A DNA stretch of 64,000 nt from Phanerochaete sordida (taxonomy: Eukaryota; Basidiomycota; Agaricomycetes; Polyporales; Phanerochaetaceae): NCBI GenBank assembly GCA_019973155.2, contig BPQB01000019.1, positions 434,001 to 498,000 on the forward strand. Direction: 5' to 3'. Every line of letters begins with the position of its first letter. Positions within the stretch are counted from its first letter, which is position 1. Under the pieces are notes generated by a model. The model ran no database searches. It saw nothing but the letters and a program-made list of their open reading frames with translations, and was not told the origin of the DNA. Position numbers and translations under genes: made by a program. Of the stretch, positions 31,412 to 42,126 are shown one piece after another.

Positions 31412-34400
31412 ATCACCTTCTGGTACATAGTCATATCTTATACTTGCTTAATTCTTTAGTTCTGCGCGCTGCTCGACCTCCCATGTCTGCATGACGCGTC
31501 TCAGCATTCGATGACATACCGCATTTGGCGGCCGCTTCGCAGGGCAGTTCCAGGGGTCCCGTACGGCGCTTGCACAGGTTGGTTTCCAGAGATTCGCATC
31601 TCCGTTCCCCCTTGGCACAGGCAGGGCTGCAGAGGCACTCCGACCGCGGGGGATGACGCAGCAGCGCGCGGCGGCATTGCCTGCTTCTGCGTGCTTCTGC
31701 TTCTTCACGCGGGCTTCGAGGGCGCCGGCGGCGGCGCAGGTGCGCGGTGCGCGGAGGGCCCGACGGTTGCCAGGACGCCGCGCGAGCCTGGCCAGCGCGA
31801 GGGTGCGTGTGCTAGCGTCGAAGCAGGCTGCGATCGCGATCCGCGCACAGCGTGACGGGCGGGCACAGCGGGCATTATTAAACCGTATCGACGCGGCGCG
31901 CCCGACACGCTGGCTGCTGCACGCGCCATCAGGACGCAGCGGCGGCCGCTGATGCGTCTGGGCCCGCCCGCGCGTTGCTGTGCCGCGGGGCTCGCACGCA
32001 GTGATGCAGACGCACGACGGCAGCCGTGTCTGAGATGCGGGTGATGGCGCACGCGATTGCCTCGCCCGTCGCGACGCGGTGCGGTGTCAGAGCAGAGGCT
32101 TCGTCCGCGTCAGGCCTTGGTCAGATCTGCCTGTGCGCTTCAGATCCCGGGCGAGGCCCGCCCTTTCACATTCCCGGTTCGGGAGGGTGCGCGCCGCGCA
32201 GCACCTGGTGGTGCACGGACGAAGCACGCAGGATTGGGAGCGTCCGAGCGCGACCGGGGCTCGCAGGAGCCGTCGCGGGCTCGAGGCCTCCGACGAGGGC
32301 GTGATACTGCGTGATGTGCCAAAGGCAGCGTCGACAGGCAAGTGAGACAGCTGTCACGCCCAGGGGCCCAGACGCATCCTCCAGGCGCCGAACACAGAAC
32401 GTCGACAGCGGCCGCGATCATGGTGGCGCAGCGCAGACATGGTCGCATGCAGCGGTGCGCGGATGCTGCGACGCGCAGATGGCGCTGATCGCCGTTGGCC
32501 GCGACGGGCGAGGTGGGGCACGTCACAGCTGCCCGGCGTACCTGCGCCAGAAGCAGCCCTGCTTGAATTGCAGGCCCCTGGGCCACAATTGAGTAGCATA
32601 CATGCATTGCGCGCAGGCCGGGCGCCTCGCGTCATGCACTGTCCGTGTCAGCAGTGGGGCGTAGTCAGCGGCAGGGCCGCACCGCAAATCCTGCTTAGCC
32701 CGCCGCCGCTAGCGCGTCGGGGCGCCGAGCTGATGCGCCGCGATCAATGCTAGCACGCTGCCATCAGGCGGGAGCACGGTACCATCGTGGCGGGTCCGCA
32801 GCTCGCCGCGATAACGCGACGGACGGGCTCCGGGCGTGGCCCGCGATGGGATCCCGCACAATGGGGCCAAGACTCGAGGACAGATGGTGATTTTGGCTTT
32901 TGTGTTCGTATCGTCTACCACGCAATGCTCAGATGTTTACTATGCAGGAGCAGCATCGCACCCTCGACAAGCTTCGAACTGCCTCGAAGTAGACCGGGAC
33001 GGCCCAAGAGACCGGATGCGAGTTGTCCTCAGGGGTCCACAAACTTTGGTATACGAAAACCACCTCTGATCTCCCGACCTGTCGGCCATCTTTGGGTGCG
33101 AATCCTCCCCCAGCATGGGCTCTCGTCCCTGCGAGGCCGCGACAGCCACGACCGCACCGGCGCGACGCACACCCCGCCGCGCTGCCCGGCGCACCGTGCG
33201 CCCGCGCGCGCGACGCCAAGGCCCGCCAAGGGCGGCCAAGGCGGGACGAGCACGCGCGGTAAAGCCACCGCGGGGCGTGCGCCGCCCTGCCGGAGAGTGC
33301 GCCCGGGCGTGCGGGGCGCACGCATGCGGACTAGCCCCGTGGCGCGGTGTGCGTTGCGCCCCCACGACGCCACCCGTCGCGCACCAGCCATGGCAGCGAG
33401 AGGACGTCTGGCACCGGTGCGCGGTGCCTGGGTGCGCGCTGCGTACGATCGCGCGCGCGGGGCGCAGTGGCGAGCGAGGGCGAGCGGGGCCGACGGCTGG
33501 CGTTGCGTGCGATCGGGCGCAGGAGATCGGGGGCAGTAGCCTGGGGGTCACGCGCGGCGTGACCTCCCTCCGTATAGTCTCGTATAGTCAACCAATTTTC
33601 TGCATTGCGCGCAGACCCTGGCGGACCCTGGCGGTTCTGTCTCTCGTTCGGTGTCCGTTGCGTGCGTCCCGGCTGCGTGTGATGGCGCGGAGAGCGCTGG
33701 GGGACGGTGCTGCCGCCGGCGGGGCGGACGGGGTTGGCTAGCAGCATCGGTCGCCATGGCGCGCCGAGCCTGGCCTGCGAGCTGTGGTCGCGCGTGATAC
33801 GAGGGCTGCGTGTCAGCGCGCGAGCGTGCGCGATACAGGCGCGGCCCCGCCAATCGCTGCGCGCGCCGCAAAAGTGCATATGAACGCATGACGGGCGGCG
33901 GCAGCGTACCTATCAGAAGGCCGCCAAACTCAAAGAGTCTCTTCGACGGCACGCTGCAGGGCGCGAGTGCGGCGCAACCGTTCTGCCGGCGAACCTGCGC
34001 TGCCGTCGCCACGCGCGCGACGCAGCACAACTTAGCACAACTTGCACAGAAGGGGGCGGCGGCTGTGGTGGGGCGAGCGCGCGCCCACCAGGGTGCGCTC
34101 CCACGCGCATCGATGCGGCCACGGATCTCAGCACGACGCTCGCAGGGCCCCCGTACCCCGTCCCAACAAGCTGCTGCCGCTGACGCAGCTGCAGAACGGG
34201 TGTGCTCCCCATGCCGCAGCGGAGGCCGGCGAGCACGCTGGGACGCGCAGCTGCACCCACGCCCCGCGACACAGCAGCCCCAGAGGCAGCCCGCCGCGCG
34301 TCGGACGCGCGCGGCCGAGCTGCTGGGGCGTGGGCAGCCGGCGGGCACGCGCCTGCCGCAGGGCCCTCGCGTGAGCACGACGGCACCGTTCAGGAAGAAC

Positions 34401-34947
34401 GCAGGCGATCTACCGTGATGCGTCCGTGCAGGTTCGTGCGTTCGTGCCCCGCGGCGCGCGGCACTGAATGGCGAGAGAACGAGCAGTCGGTACGCGGCAC
34501 TCGCGTCTCTGCGCTGCGGGCCAAGGGTGTGCCAGCCGGCGACGCTTCGCAGGCCGTTTCGCCGGGGTGCCTGCGTCGATGAGCCAGAGGGACTCCCGAG
34601 CGGGGCACGGCGCCAGGCGAGCGTCCGCGATGGGGAATAGAGTTGGGATTGCATGGCAGGACTCGGACCATGGGTCCGCTGCTGGCAGCCTACGTACAAA
34701 CCTTGGTCACAGCACGTAATCCGTCGCAGGATTTTCACCGTCGAGCAGCCTCTCCGTCCCTTCCTGCACGTCACCCCGCTCAGCTGACTGCGTGCCCCGA
34801 GAGTGGCACGGAGCTTCGGACGGGTCGCTTCCCACACTCGCATCTTGGGTGGGCATGTCAGCAAGCATCGAATCGCATAGAACAGTACAGATACAAACAA
34901 CAAGAGGCGATGCAATGGCAGTAGTTACAGCAGTCCCGTTCGCATCA
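31412..34947. other. 3.5-kb GC-rich gene-free block
   Basis: Strongly GC- and CpG-rich between about 31540 and 34600, with long low-complexity open frames (the largest about 455 codons, minus strand, 33548-34915) that match no family. Short tandem duplications occur, for example ACCCTGGCGG twice near 33612 and CGTATAGTCT-like units near 33570. The end near 34650-34947 is the 3' flank of SmB. No gene supported. Confidence 0.55.
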
Positions 34948-35708
34948 TCATTGAGGTGGCGGCCGGAAGCTGTACACGCGCAAGGCATACGCAGGTCAGC
35001 AAGCGGCCAGATAGCGCGTGGGGACACGGTACGTACCCAGGCGGGGGTCCGCCAAACCCAGGAGGAGGAGGGAAAGGCATGCCTGGGGGCGCACCAGGGA
35101 AGCCAGGCATGCCGGGGGGCGCGAACGGCATGGGAGGGCGCTGCAGGGAGGGCGGACCCACTGCCGTACGAAAAACGCGTTCAGCAAAGATTTTACACAG
35201 AAGGACGCAGCCACGACGCACTTGGGGGCATCATTCCCATACCACGACCCGCAGGCATTCCCCTTCCAGGACCAACAGGCAGCTGGTGCACGCAAACAAC
35301 GGTGTCAGCGCGGGCGAGGGCGGCGTGGATCAGAGGTGCGCACCGCGTTCTTTTTCTCGTCGTCGCCTGCCGGCGGCGGGCCCTCGACGCTCAGGCTGAC
35401 GACGGTCTCGCCGCGCAGGATCACGAGGCCGAGCGTCCTCTTCATCTCCTGGACGGGCCCTGCCTCGGCCTCGCCGGCCTTCTTCTTCGGGCGCACGCGC
35501 CTGAACTCCTCGCACTCGGCGAGGACGAGGTTCATGTGCCGGTCGAAGGCGAGCATCTGGCCGACGAACGCGCGGCCGTCGTTGACGGTGACCTTGAGCC
35601 TCCAGTTAATGAGGCTCAGCATCTTGCCTCCCTTGGACTTGGGCGGCGGCTGGGCATGGGAGACGGGTCAGCGTGCGGCGCGGAGGGGCGTGGAAGCGGG
35701 CTGACCAT
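34948..35708 (-). CDS. SMB1: Small nuclear ribonucleoprotein SmB (core spliceosomal Sm protein)
   Basis: SmB is part of the heptameric Sm ring that assembles on U1, U2, U4 and U5 snRNAs. Five exons (35708-35706, 35649-35344, 35282-35222, 35160-35037, 34969-34948) encode 171 residues. The first coding exon is only the ATG; splicing then gives PPPKSKGGKMLSLINWRLKV, the usual SmB start. Sm1 (DGRAFVGQMLAFDRHMNLVL) and Sm2 (LGLVILRGETVVSLSVEGPP) motifs are intact, followed by a Pro/Gly/Met-rich tail. The last exon ends FRPPPQ, as in many SmB proteins, which fixes the final splice. It shares a 429-bp divergent promoter with the nitronate monooxygenase gene. Confidence 0.93.
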
Positions 35709-36137
35709 GGTGGGCGATGGCGGGTTTTGGAGAGATGGCTGCGTGGAGGACGCCGTGAACAACGAGCTCGACGCAAGGACGGCGGCGCCAAACACGGCCA
35801 AACAAAAGGACACCCCCTGCCGAAAAGAGGCAGAGTCGAACGCAGAGGCCTCCTCGAGTCGCTCTCCGCCTCTCCTCGCGCTGACTCGAGCAATTACACA
35901 TTGTCTGAGCTCGCCGCCCGCCTTTGCGCCCTCGGTATGCTGCTCGCCGCCTGGCTTCTCGCCGAACGTGCATTGATCAGCTGCCCCACTCATCGGCCGC
36001 AACGTCCATGGCGCTTTCCGCCGCACTGACTCTCTCGGAATTCACATTCAACATTTAAACTCGAGAGCCCTGCTTGCGCCCCCAGCCACGACTGCTGCCC
36101 GTTTGAAGTTCACGTTCAGCAGCCTAACGCATCAGAC
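35709..36137. promoter_or_regulatory. Divergent promoter region between SmB and nitronate monooxygenase
   Basis: 429 bp between two start codons on opposite strands. AT-richer patches lie around 35800-35830 and 36040-36060. No specific site assigned. Confidence 0.4.
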
Positions 36138-37529
36138 ATGGCGCGCGTTCTCACTCAGCTCACCCGTCTCCTTGGTAAGTTAGCCTCGTCGCTCTATCGG
36201 CTCCTCATCGACCAGCACCCTTACACGCCATGTCACAGATACCAAGGTAGAATCATCCAGACACCACTTTCATGAAGTCTACTGAACCTGTGCGTTGCAA
36301 AGGTGCCCGTCATCTGTGCCCCTATGGCGAATGTTGGCGCAGCCAAGCTCGCGGTATGTCGTTTGGTGACGCTCCGTCTGACATACCAAAGTTACTTACA
36401 GGCCTACAGGTCGAGGCTACCCTCGGTGGTGCTTTTGGTTTCATGGGAGCTGGTGTGTTTCGAGGGATCGTCCTGGCACGCTAAACTCAAGTCTCTTACG
36501 TTTAGGGTACTGGCCCGCCCAGAAGGTCAAAGAGGAACTCGCTTATGCCACAGAAGCACTTAATAGTGCAGGCCGCGTCCGTCCAGATGGCAAGATACCC
36601 GTCGGAATAGCCTTCTTTGGGTACAAGCTGGATCAGAACGAGAAAGCCGCTTCTGAGGTGCTCGACCTTGCCCTGGCCGCAAAGGTCCAGGCCATCTGGC
36701 TTTCATTTGGAGACAACCTCGGCCGCTGGGTCGAGTACGTGCGCACCAAGGACAGCTCCACTCCTCGAACCCTGCTATTCATTCTTGCGAACACCGTGGA
36801 AGAAGGCCTGGCTGCCAAACAATTGGGGGCCGATGTTATCGTCGCGCAGGGTCCGTCGTTCTCCCGCACCTTCACACCCGTGTTTCACCCAACGGCGCGT
36901 CTGCACAGGGATCGAGAGCGGTGGGCACGGCAGCTCGCACGCGCCGTCTGTGTTCTCGCTCGTGTCTTCCCTGGTCCCGCAGCTGGCGGACGGCCCGCCG
37001 CTGCTCGCGGCCGGCGGGATCGCGCACGGCGGGCAGGTCGCCGCGTTCCTCACGCTCGGCGCCGCCGGCGCGGTGCTCGGCACGCGCTTCCTGCTCACGC
37101 CCGAGAGCCTGTACAGCGACACGCAGAAGGCCGCGCTGCTGCGCGCGCGCGCGGCAGACACGGTGCGCACGACCGCGTTCGACGAGGCGCGCGCGACGCT
37201 CGGCTGGCCCGCGGGCGTCGACGGGCGCGGGCTCCGCAACGCGCTCGTCGCCGACTTCGCCGCCGGCGCGGACGTCGCGGCGCTCCGCGCGCGGTTTGCG
37301 GACAACGCGCGCGCGGGCGGCGACCCTGCGTACGCCGTGATCTGGGCTGGCACGGGCGTGGGCGAGATGCGCGAGATCAAGGGTGCCCAGGTAGGCCACG
37401 CCGTTGCGTCGTGCCGACAAACATGCTCATCGCGCGCGCCAGGACATCGTGCGTCAGCTCCACAGGGAGATCATCGACCGTCTGAGCGCGACACAGCAGC
37501 TCTTGGACGGTCCCCAGACTCGTCTCTAG
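36138..37529 (+). CDS. Nitronate monooxygenase (2-nitropropane dioxygenase family)
   Basis: An FMN enzyme that oxidises toxic propionate-3-nitronate and other alkyl nitronates. Seven exons (36138-36174, 36239-36246, 36303-36353, 36410-36452, 36506-36850, 36909-37390, 37443-37529) give 350 residues. Motifs in order: VPVICAPMANVGAAKLA, LGGAFGFMGAGYW, DVIVAQGIESGGHG (about 154-168, phosphate/FMN loop), PPLLAAGGIAHGGQVAAFL and GAAGAVLGTRFLLTPES. The second exon is only 8 nt and supplies Asp-Thr-Lys of the N-terminal LLDTK. The acceptor before VEATLGG could be either of two nearby AGs, but only the one at 36409 keeps frame. Confidence 0.92.
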
Positions 37530-38448
37530 CGGACTGTGACGCAGGTATCCGAAATGTCACGAAGGACAATGTACTGTATTTGGAACGGAAGGAATTTGAA
37601 CACACGCCATGTCACGCTTCTCCGTAACGCTGGGCTGCTTCAGCTACGACAGGAACACCGTACCATAAGGGAGCAGCAAACTTTATGGTTCAGGTGTAGT
37701 ATCGATGTGCCCCGATATCTAATGTCTCGAGATTTGTGCCTTGGCCTTCCAGTTCATGTTCATCCGAAGCCTAAGTCTAGACTGTCTCTGGCAGACCCTT
37801 GGGAGCCTGCCGGTCCTACGTGCTTCGCGTCCACTCTATCACAATCCCCGTCTGCCATACTACAAATTGCACATTGCAGGCTCCGCCCCCTCTACGCAAT
37901 GCGCGATCCAGACCTACCCGTCCCAACATTTGAGCAGGTACTCGTGGTGCAGAAAACGCAGGTCACATTTCGCCGTCGACGTCTGCGTCATCTTACGATT
38001 GTGCGTGTCGGCGGCGACCGTTATGATTCGTTGTGCAGTTGTATATATACTGATCCGAAGCCGAATAGAAGTGAGATAGCATGCGATGCGAAGCATCTCT
38101 CGATCGCTATTCATCTGCGCTCTGCATGCAGAGCGTGAGTCTTTGTAGGAACGATCTGTGTTCTGTCGTGTGTTCGAAAGAATGCGACGATACGTAGAAA
38201 GAGGCTACTCGAACGAGAACTTGCTCGCAGCTGGTCGTGGTGTCGTGATCACTACTTTTGCCTTGCATGAGTGCCACATGGCAACTCAGAGGACTGGACG
38301 ACCAGCGAAAGCAAGAAAGTGCCGGGTACGTTCAAAGCCTGCCGCCAATTATATGGTGCGTTCACATGTACCCACGACGGCATCTGTGCCGTCACAAGCT
38401 GTTCAAGAGTCGTCAAATTATATGTCTTCATGATCTACGTTCGTTCCA
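37530..38448. other. Intergenic region between convergent genes
   Basis: 3' flanks of nitronate monooxygenase and the alpha/beta hydrolase. Short ORFs only; AT-richer than the genes. No RNA gene recognised. Confidence 0.5.
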
Positions 38449-39684
38449 TCACAGCCTGCTCGACAGCGAGCCACGCTCCGCCCCAATCTGCTCCGCGAAC
38501 AAACGGACCATCCGCTCGGGCTCGTCCCAGTGAGCCTACATGGAACACAGTCAGTTCCAACGCAATACATCTTTCTCCGACGACACATACGAAGTGATTT
38601 ACGTTCCTGACTCTCAGGGACGCCATGCGCCTCTTCCTCTTCCCCGCCTCCGCCGGCTCCCGCATAAAGTCCTGGAAAACCTTCGCGCCCCACGTGCAGA
38701 GCCACACGGTCTGGTCGCACCAAAGCGCCAGCACGTCGACGCGCGGGAGCACCGCGTCCGCGTCGAAGCACGCCCTGCGCGCGTGCGCGACATGGATCCG
38801 GGCGTCCGTCGCCATGATGTTCAGCGAGCGCGCGCTCGTCCCGGCGTCGACCGTGCGCGCGAAGTCGTGTTTCTCCAGCGTGCGGAGTGTAGGTGTTAGG
38901 GGCAGCGACACGGCGTGCGCGCGGACGGCCGGCGCGGTGATGGGCGCGGTGGGGAAGGCGGGGTGGTACGCGGAGACCCAGTCGACGAACGCGTCGGGCT
39001 TCTGTGCGGGCGGGATGCTGGGGTCTGCGTACGGCCATTTGAGGCCGATGGCGGGGCTCACACCGTAGACGATGCATGGTGGATCTGTGGGGAGGGGCGT
39101 CAGGATGGGTAAGCGAGCGTCGCTGCGCGTGCGTACCGTACAGGATGATCTTGCGCAGGTACGGCGCGAGGGTACTGGTCAACTCCGTCCCCATCGTGCG
39201 TGGGTCGCCGAGGAGGGCGAGAGCGGCGGCGCCGCTGAGGGACCACACCGCGAGGACGAGGCCGCCCGCTTGCTTGTTCTCTGCACCGACAGTCGCGGGG
39301 ATGCGCAGTGTTTGGCAGACATACGCGAGGAACTGCGCGACCTCGCGTCCCCAGCGGCGGACGGCAGACGCCTGGACCTCGATATCTGGGCTTGTCATGT
39401 CCGCCAGCTCCTCGGTAGTGTACGGCGTGGACCCGCGGTAGTCCCGGCTGTTCATGGTGATCAGGCGCAGGCCGTGCTTGGGGGCGAGGGGCAGCATGCG
39501 GTCGAAGGTCGCTGTTGGCGATGTATGTGAGCCGCTGTCTACCACAATTTGCGGTGAGCGTACCCGAGTTAATGAGTGCGCCATGGACAATGACCAGGGT
39601 GGTGTAGATTGGGATGCCCACAGGAGGGCCTGAGTCTTCGTAGTAGATGGAGGTGCCTTTGCTGTCAAGTTGAGCGAGGGGCAT
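38449..39684 (-). CDS. Alpha/beta hydrolase fold protein
   Basis: Four exons (39684-39564, 39511-39137, 39084-38591, 38535-38449) encode 358 residues. LVIVHGALINSG is the oxyanion-loop region after beta-strand 3, and MNSRDYRGSTPY follows. VWSLSGAAALALLG is the nucleophile elbow, in which the usual GxSxG appears as W-S-L-S-G, so the second Ser is the likely nucleophile. DVLALWCDQTVW is the region of the acid residue. The conserved-looking ILYDPPCIVYG is restored by splicing. Substrate unknown; such proteins include esterases, epoxide hydrolases and haloperoxidase-like enzymes. Confidence 0.85.
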
Positions 39685-40844
39685 TTTGGAGCGAAGTTCC
39701 TGGAGTGTCTGGTGCTCCAGCTATCTGCTTAAGAACGTCTTCGTGCGTCGTAAGCCTTCCATCGATTTCCGTCGAGCCACAGCGACTGAACAGCGGCTGT
39801 CGATGGGAATCCTGGAGCGTTTAAACCTTCACATCTGACAGTGGTGAGAGCACCTCGCTATGAAAGTTACGGGGTATGACGGCGAGGTTTGTCAGCTTAC
39901 CACCAAGTGGCGCCGTAACAGACGGCGGTGTGTGATACAATGGGCTCAAAATATGGTTGTTCCTGACTTGTCATGGAAGTAGAAGTGTCTGAAGAATCTT
40001 GAGCCGATTAAAGGACAATTTTGCTCATCATGAGAGCGCGTAGAGTTGACGCCGCTATCTGCAGAAGATTAGCTGTGCCTTCAAACCCTGGGACTCGGAC
40101 GGCCAGTACCCTCGAGAACACCATGGGTGTTAGTGCGCCACCCGCATCGCCCTCCGATGGAAACATGGGCTTTGAGCGAAGGCACGTTTTCACGTAATGC
40201 CGACAGTGCCCGGCTTTTGGAGGCAGCACATCGAGCAAAGTGAAAGTACTTACATGATAATACGGATCATCGTAGCCAGTAGAGGAGGTAACGGGACGTC
40301 AATACTCCAACTTTCTCAGGAACTCGCCATCCACCATTATCGCTCATGCGAAGCCTCGAGCGGCTTACAAGATATCACCTGTCAAGTGTGTAATTACATA
40401 GAAAGGCGTCTGACTGAACATGAGCCACTTACTCGCAGATGTGTGTCTGTTTACTGAAGACTCAGCGTAGTACGTGGCTGGCAAATTCTAGCAAGTATCC
40501 GCTGTCATTTTATGGCTTCTGCTTTCCCTCCTCTGCGTCCGATTCTTCGTCAAATTCGCAAGTATAAGCTTTGACCAAACTTTTTAGATGAATGTGGGAC
40601 ACGGAGGATGGACGGGCGGGAGTAGGACGCAAGCTGGCGGCGGTGTGGCGTAAGGTTGGGCCCGGAGTTCGGAGCGAGAGCCGGATCACGGTTTCGGCCG
40701 CAAGAGCCAATCCGGAGTCGCCCGGCTTCGTCATGCGCGCTGACGCCGACCTTTTCTTCGTTCAATCATTTCGCTCGTATTTCTTGTCCTCCGCACAGCT
40801 CGCCTCTGCCCACACCCTCCTCCTCGTCCCCCTCCGCATACACC
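39685..40844. other. Long divergent intergenic region
   Basis: 1160 bp between the starts of the hydrolase and the heme lyase. A minus-strand ORF at 40008-40238 is not convincing. The right end is a pyrimidine-rich leader before the heme lyase ATG. Confidence 0.5.
40707..40711 (+). promoter_or_regulatory. CCAAT box upstream of the heme lyase gene
   Basis: AGCCAATCC lies about 134 bp upstream of the ATG at 40845. HAP-type CCAAT complexes control respiratory genes in fungi; a role here is inferred. Confidence 0.4.
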
Positions 40845-41781
40845 ATGGGTCAGACAACGTCGACCGCCGCCCAGCCACCTACATCCTGCCCCGTCAAGCA
40901 CGACGCCGCCCCCGCGCAGTGTCCCGTGCCGCACACCTCCCCCTCCGCCTCCGCCGCAAGCACCTCTGCCCCCGCCAAATGCCCCATCGACCACAAAGCC
41001 CCGCCAGCAGCAGCGAGCGAGCGCACCGCAGAGTGCCCGATGGGCCACGGCGGCGCGGAGCTGAACCCGCGCAACCAGATGCCGACGCTCTCGCAGGCCC
41101 CCGCCGCGCACCAGAACGTCGCGCTCCCGACGGAGCGCGAGGAGTCGAGCATCCCGCGCGACGAGGGCGCGCGCTGGGAGTACCCCTCACCGCAGCAGTT
41201 CTACAACGCGCTCGTGCGCAAGGGCTGGGAGACCCCCGAGGAGCACGTCGAGACCATGGTCCAGATCCACAATTGGCTCAACGAGCAGGCGTGGCTCGAG
41301 ATCCTCAAGTGGGAGCGCAAGGAGCACCCGTACGTCGTCTGCACACGTTTTTAGTGCGCCGGGATGCTAACGGAGACGATAGGACTGAGCAGCCGCAACT
41401 AGCACGCTTCCGAGGCCGACCAGGTGAGCTCTCACCCAAGGCTCGCTTCTGGCTCTTTGCTGGGTGGCTGCTGCCCACCAGATTCAAGTGCGTACCTAGC
41501 CCTTACCTTTCCGCCATGCCTAATCGTCGTACAGCACGGAGCCGCCCTTTGACCGGCACGACTGGATTGTCAAGCGACGGACGGGCGAAGAAGTCCGCTA
41601 TGTCATCGACTACTACTCCGCGCCGCCGGAGCCGGATGGTTCGCCCGTGTTCGCCCTCGACGTGCGCCCCGCGCTCGACAGCGTCGGCTCGATCCGTCAG
41701 CGCCTCGCCGCCGCGACCGAAGACGTCTGGGCGTCCCTCCGCGAGCAGGAGAGCCGATCTGCGAACGCACGCGACTCATAG
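40845..41781 (+). CDS. CYC3: Holocytochrome c synthase (cytochrome c heme lyase)
   Basis: Attaches heme covalently to apocytochrome c in the mitochondrial intermembrane space. Three exons (40845-41333, 41393-41487, 41535-41781) give about 276 residues. The N-terminal half has repeated Cys-Pro heme-regulatory motifs (SCPVKH, QCPVPH, KCPIDH, ECPMGH). The core reads [41 protein letters not shown] and [28 protein letters not shown] is restored across intron 2, and the conserved His in DRHDW is the heme-ligand region. The first intron's donor is uncertain by three bases (41334 or 41337); both keep frame. Confidence 0.92.
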
Positions 41782-42126
41782 ACCCGCCCTTTCACAGTGC
41801 CGCCCTCCCTCCATCACCCACATACTCTGCGTCTGAACCCTCCGCCATCCGCCATCTCCGCCTGCATCACCCCACCTCACTCAGTTCTCTGGATCTTGTC
41901 TCACTAGACGTTCTTACTGTAGACCCACAAAAGTAGCCCGCACGGGGTGTGTTCCGTGCAACATCTCTAATGACATTAACGACAACGCGACGATTGACGA
42001 TTAGATGGTGTGTGCTATGTACGGTCGGCAGCTGAGTGGGGTGCGTGATATATAGAGCAAGGAGTCCAGGTGTGTGCACCGCGGCGCGGCGCAGTGCGTA
42101 TGAGTGTGCTACTTTTCGGCGAGTGT
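41782..42126. other. Intergenic region between convergent genes
   Basis: 3' flanks of the heme lyase and TIM44 genes. Nothing else seen. Confidence 0.5.

Noticed and set aside
33548..34915. 455-codon minus-strand open frame
   Set aside because: No domain, biased composition, open companion frames; treated as non-coding.
40008..40238. 76-codon minus-strand ORF in the hydrolase/heme-lyase spacer
   Set aside because: Could be extended by a possible intron near 40250, but no start, family or conserved pattern was convincing.
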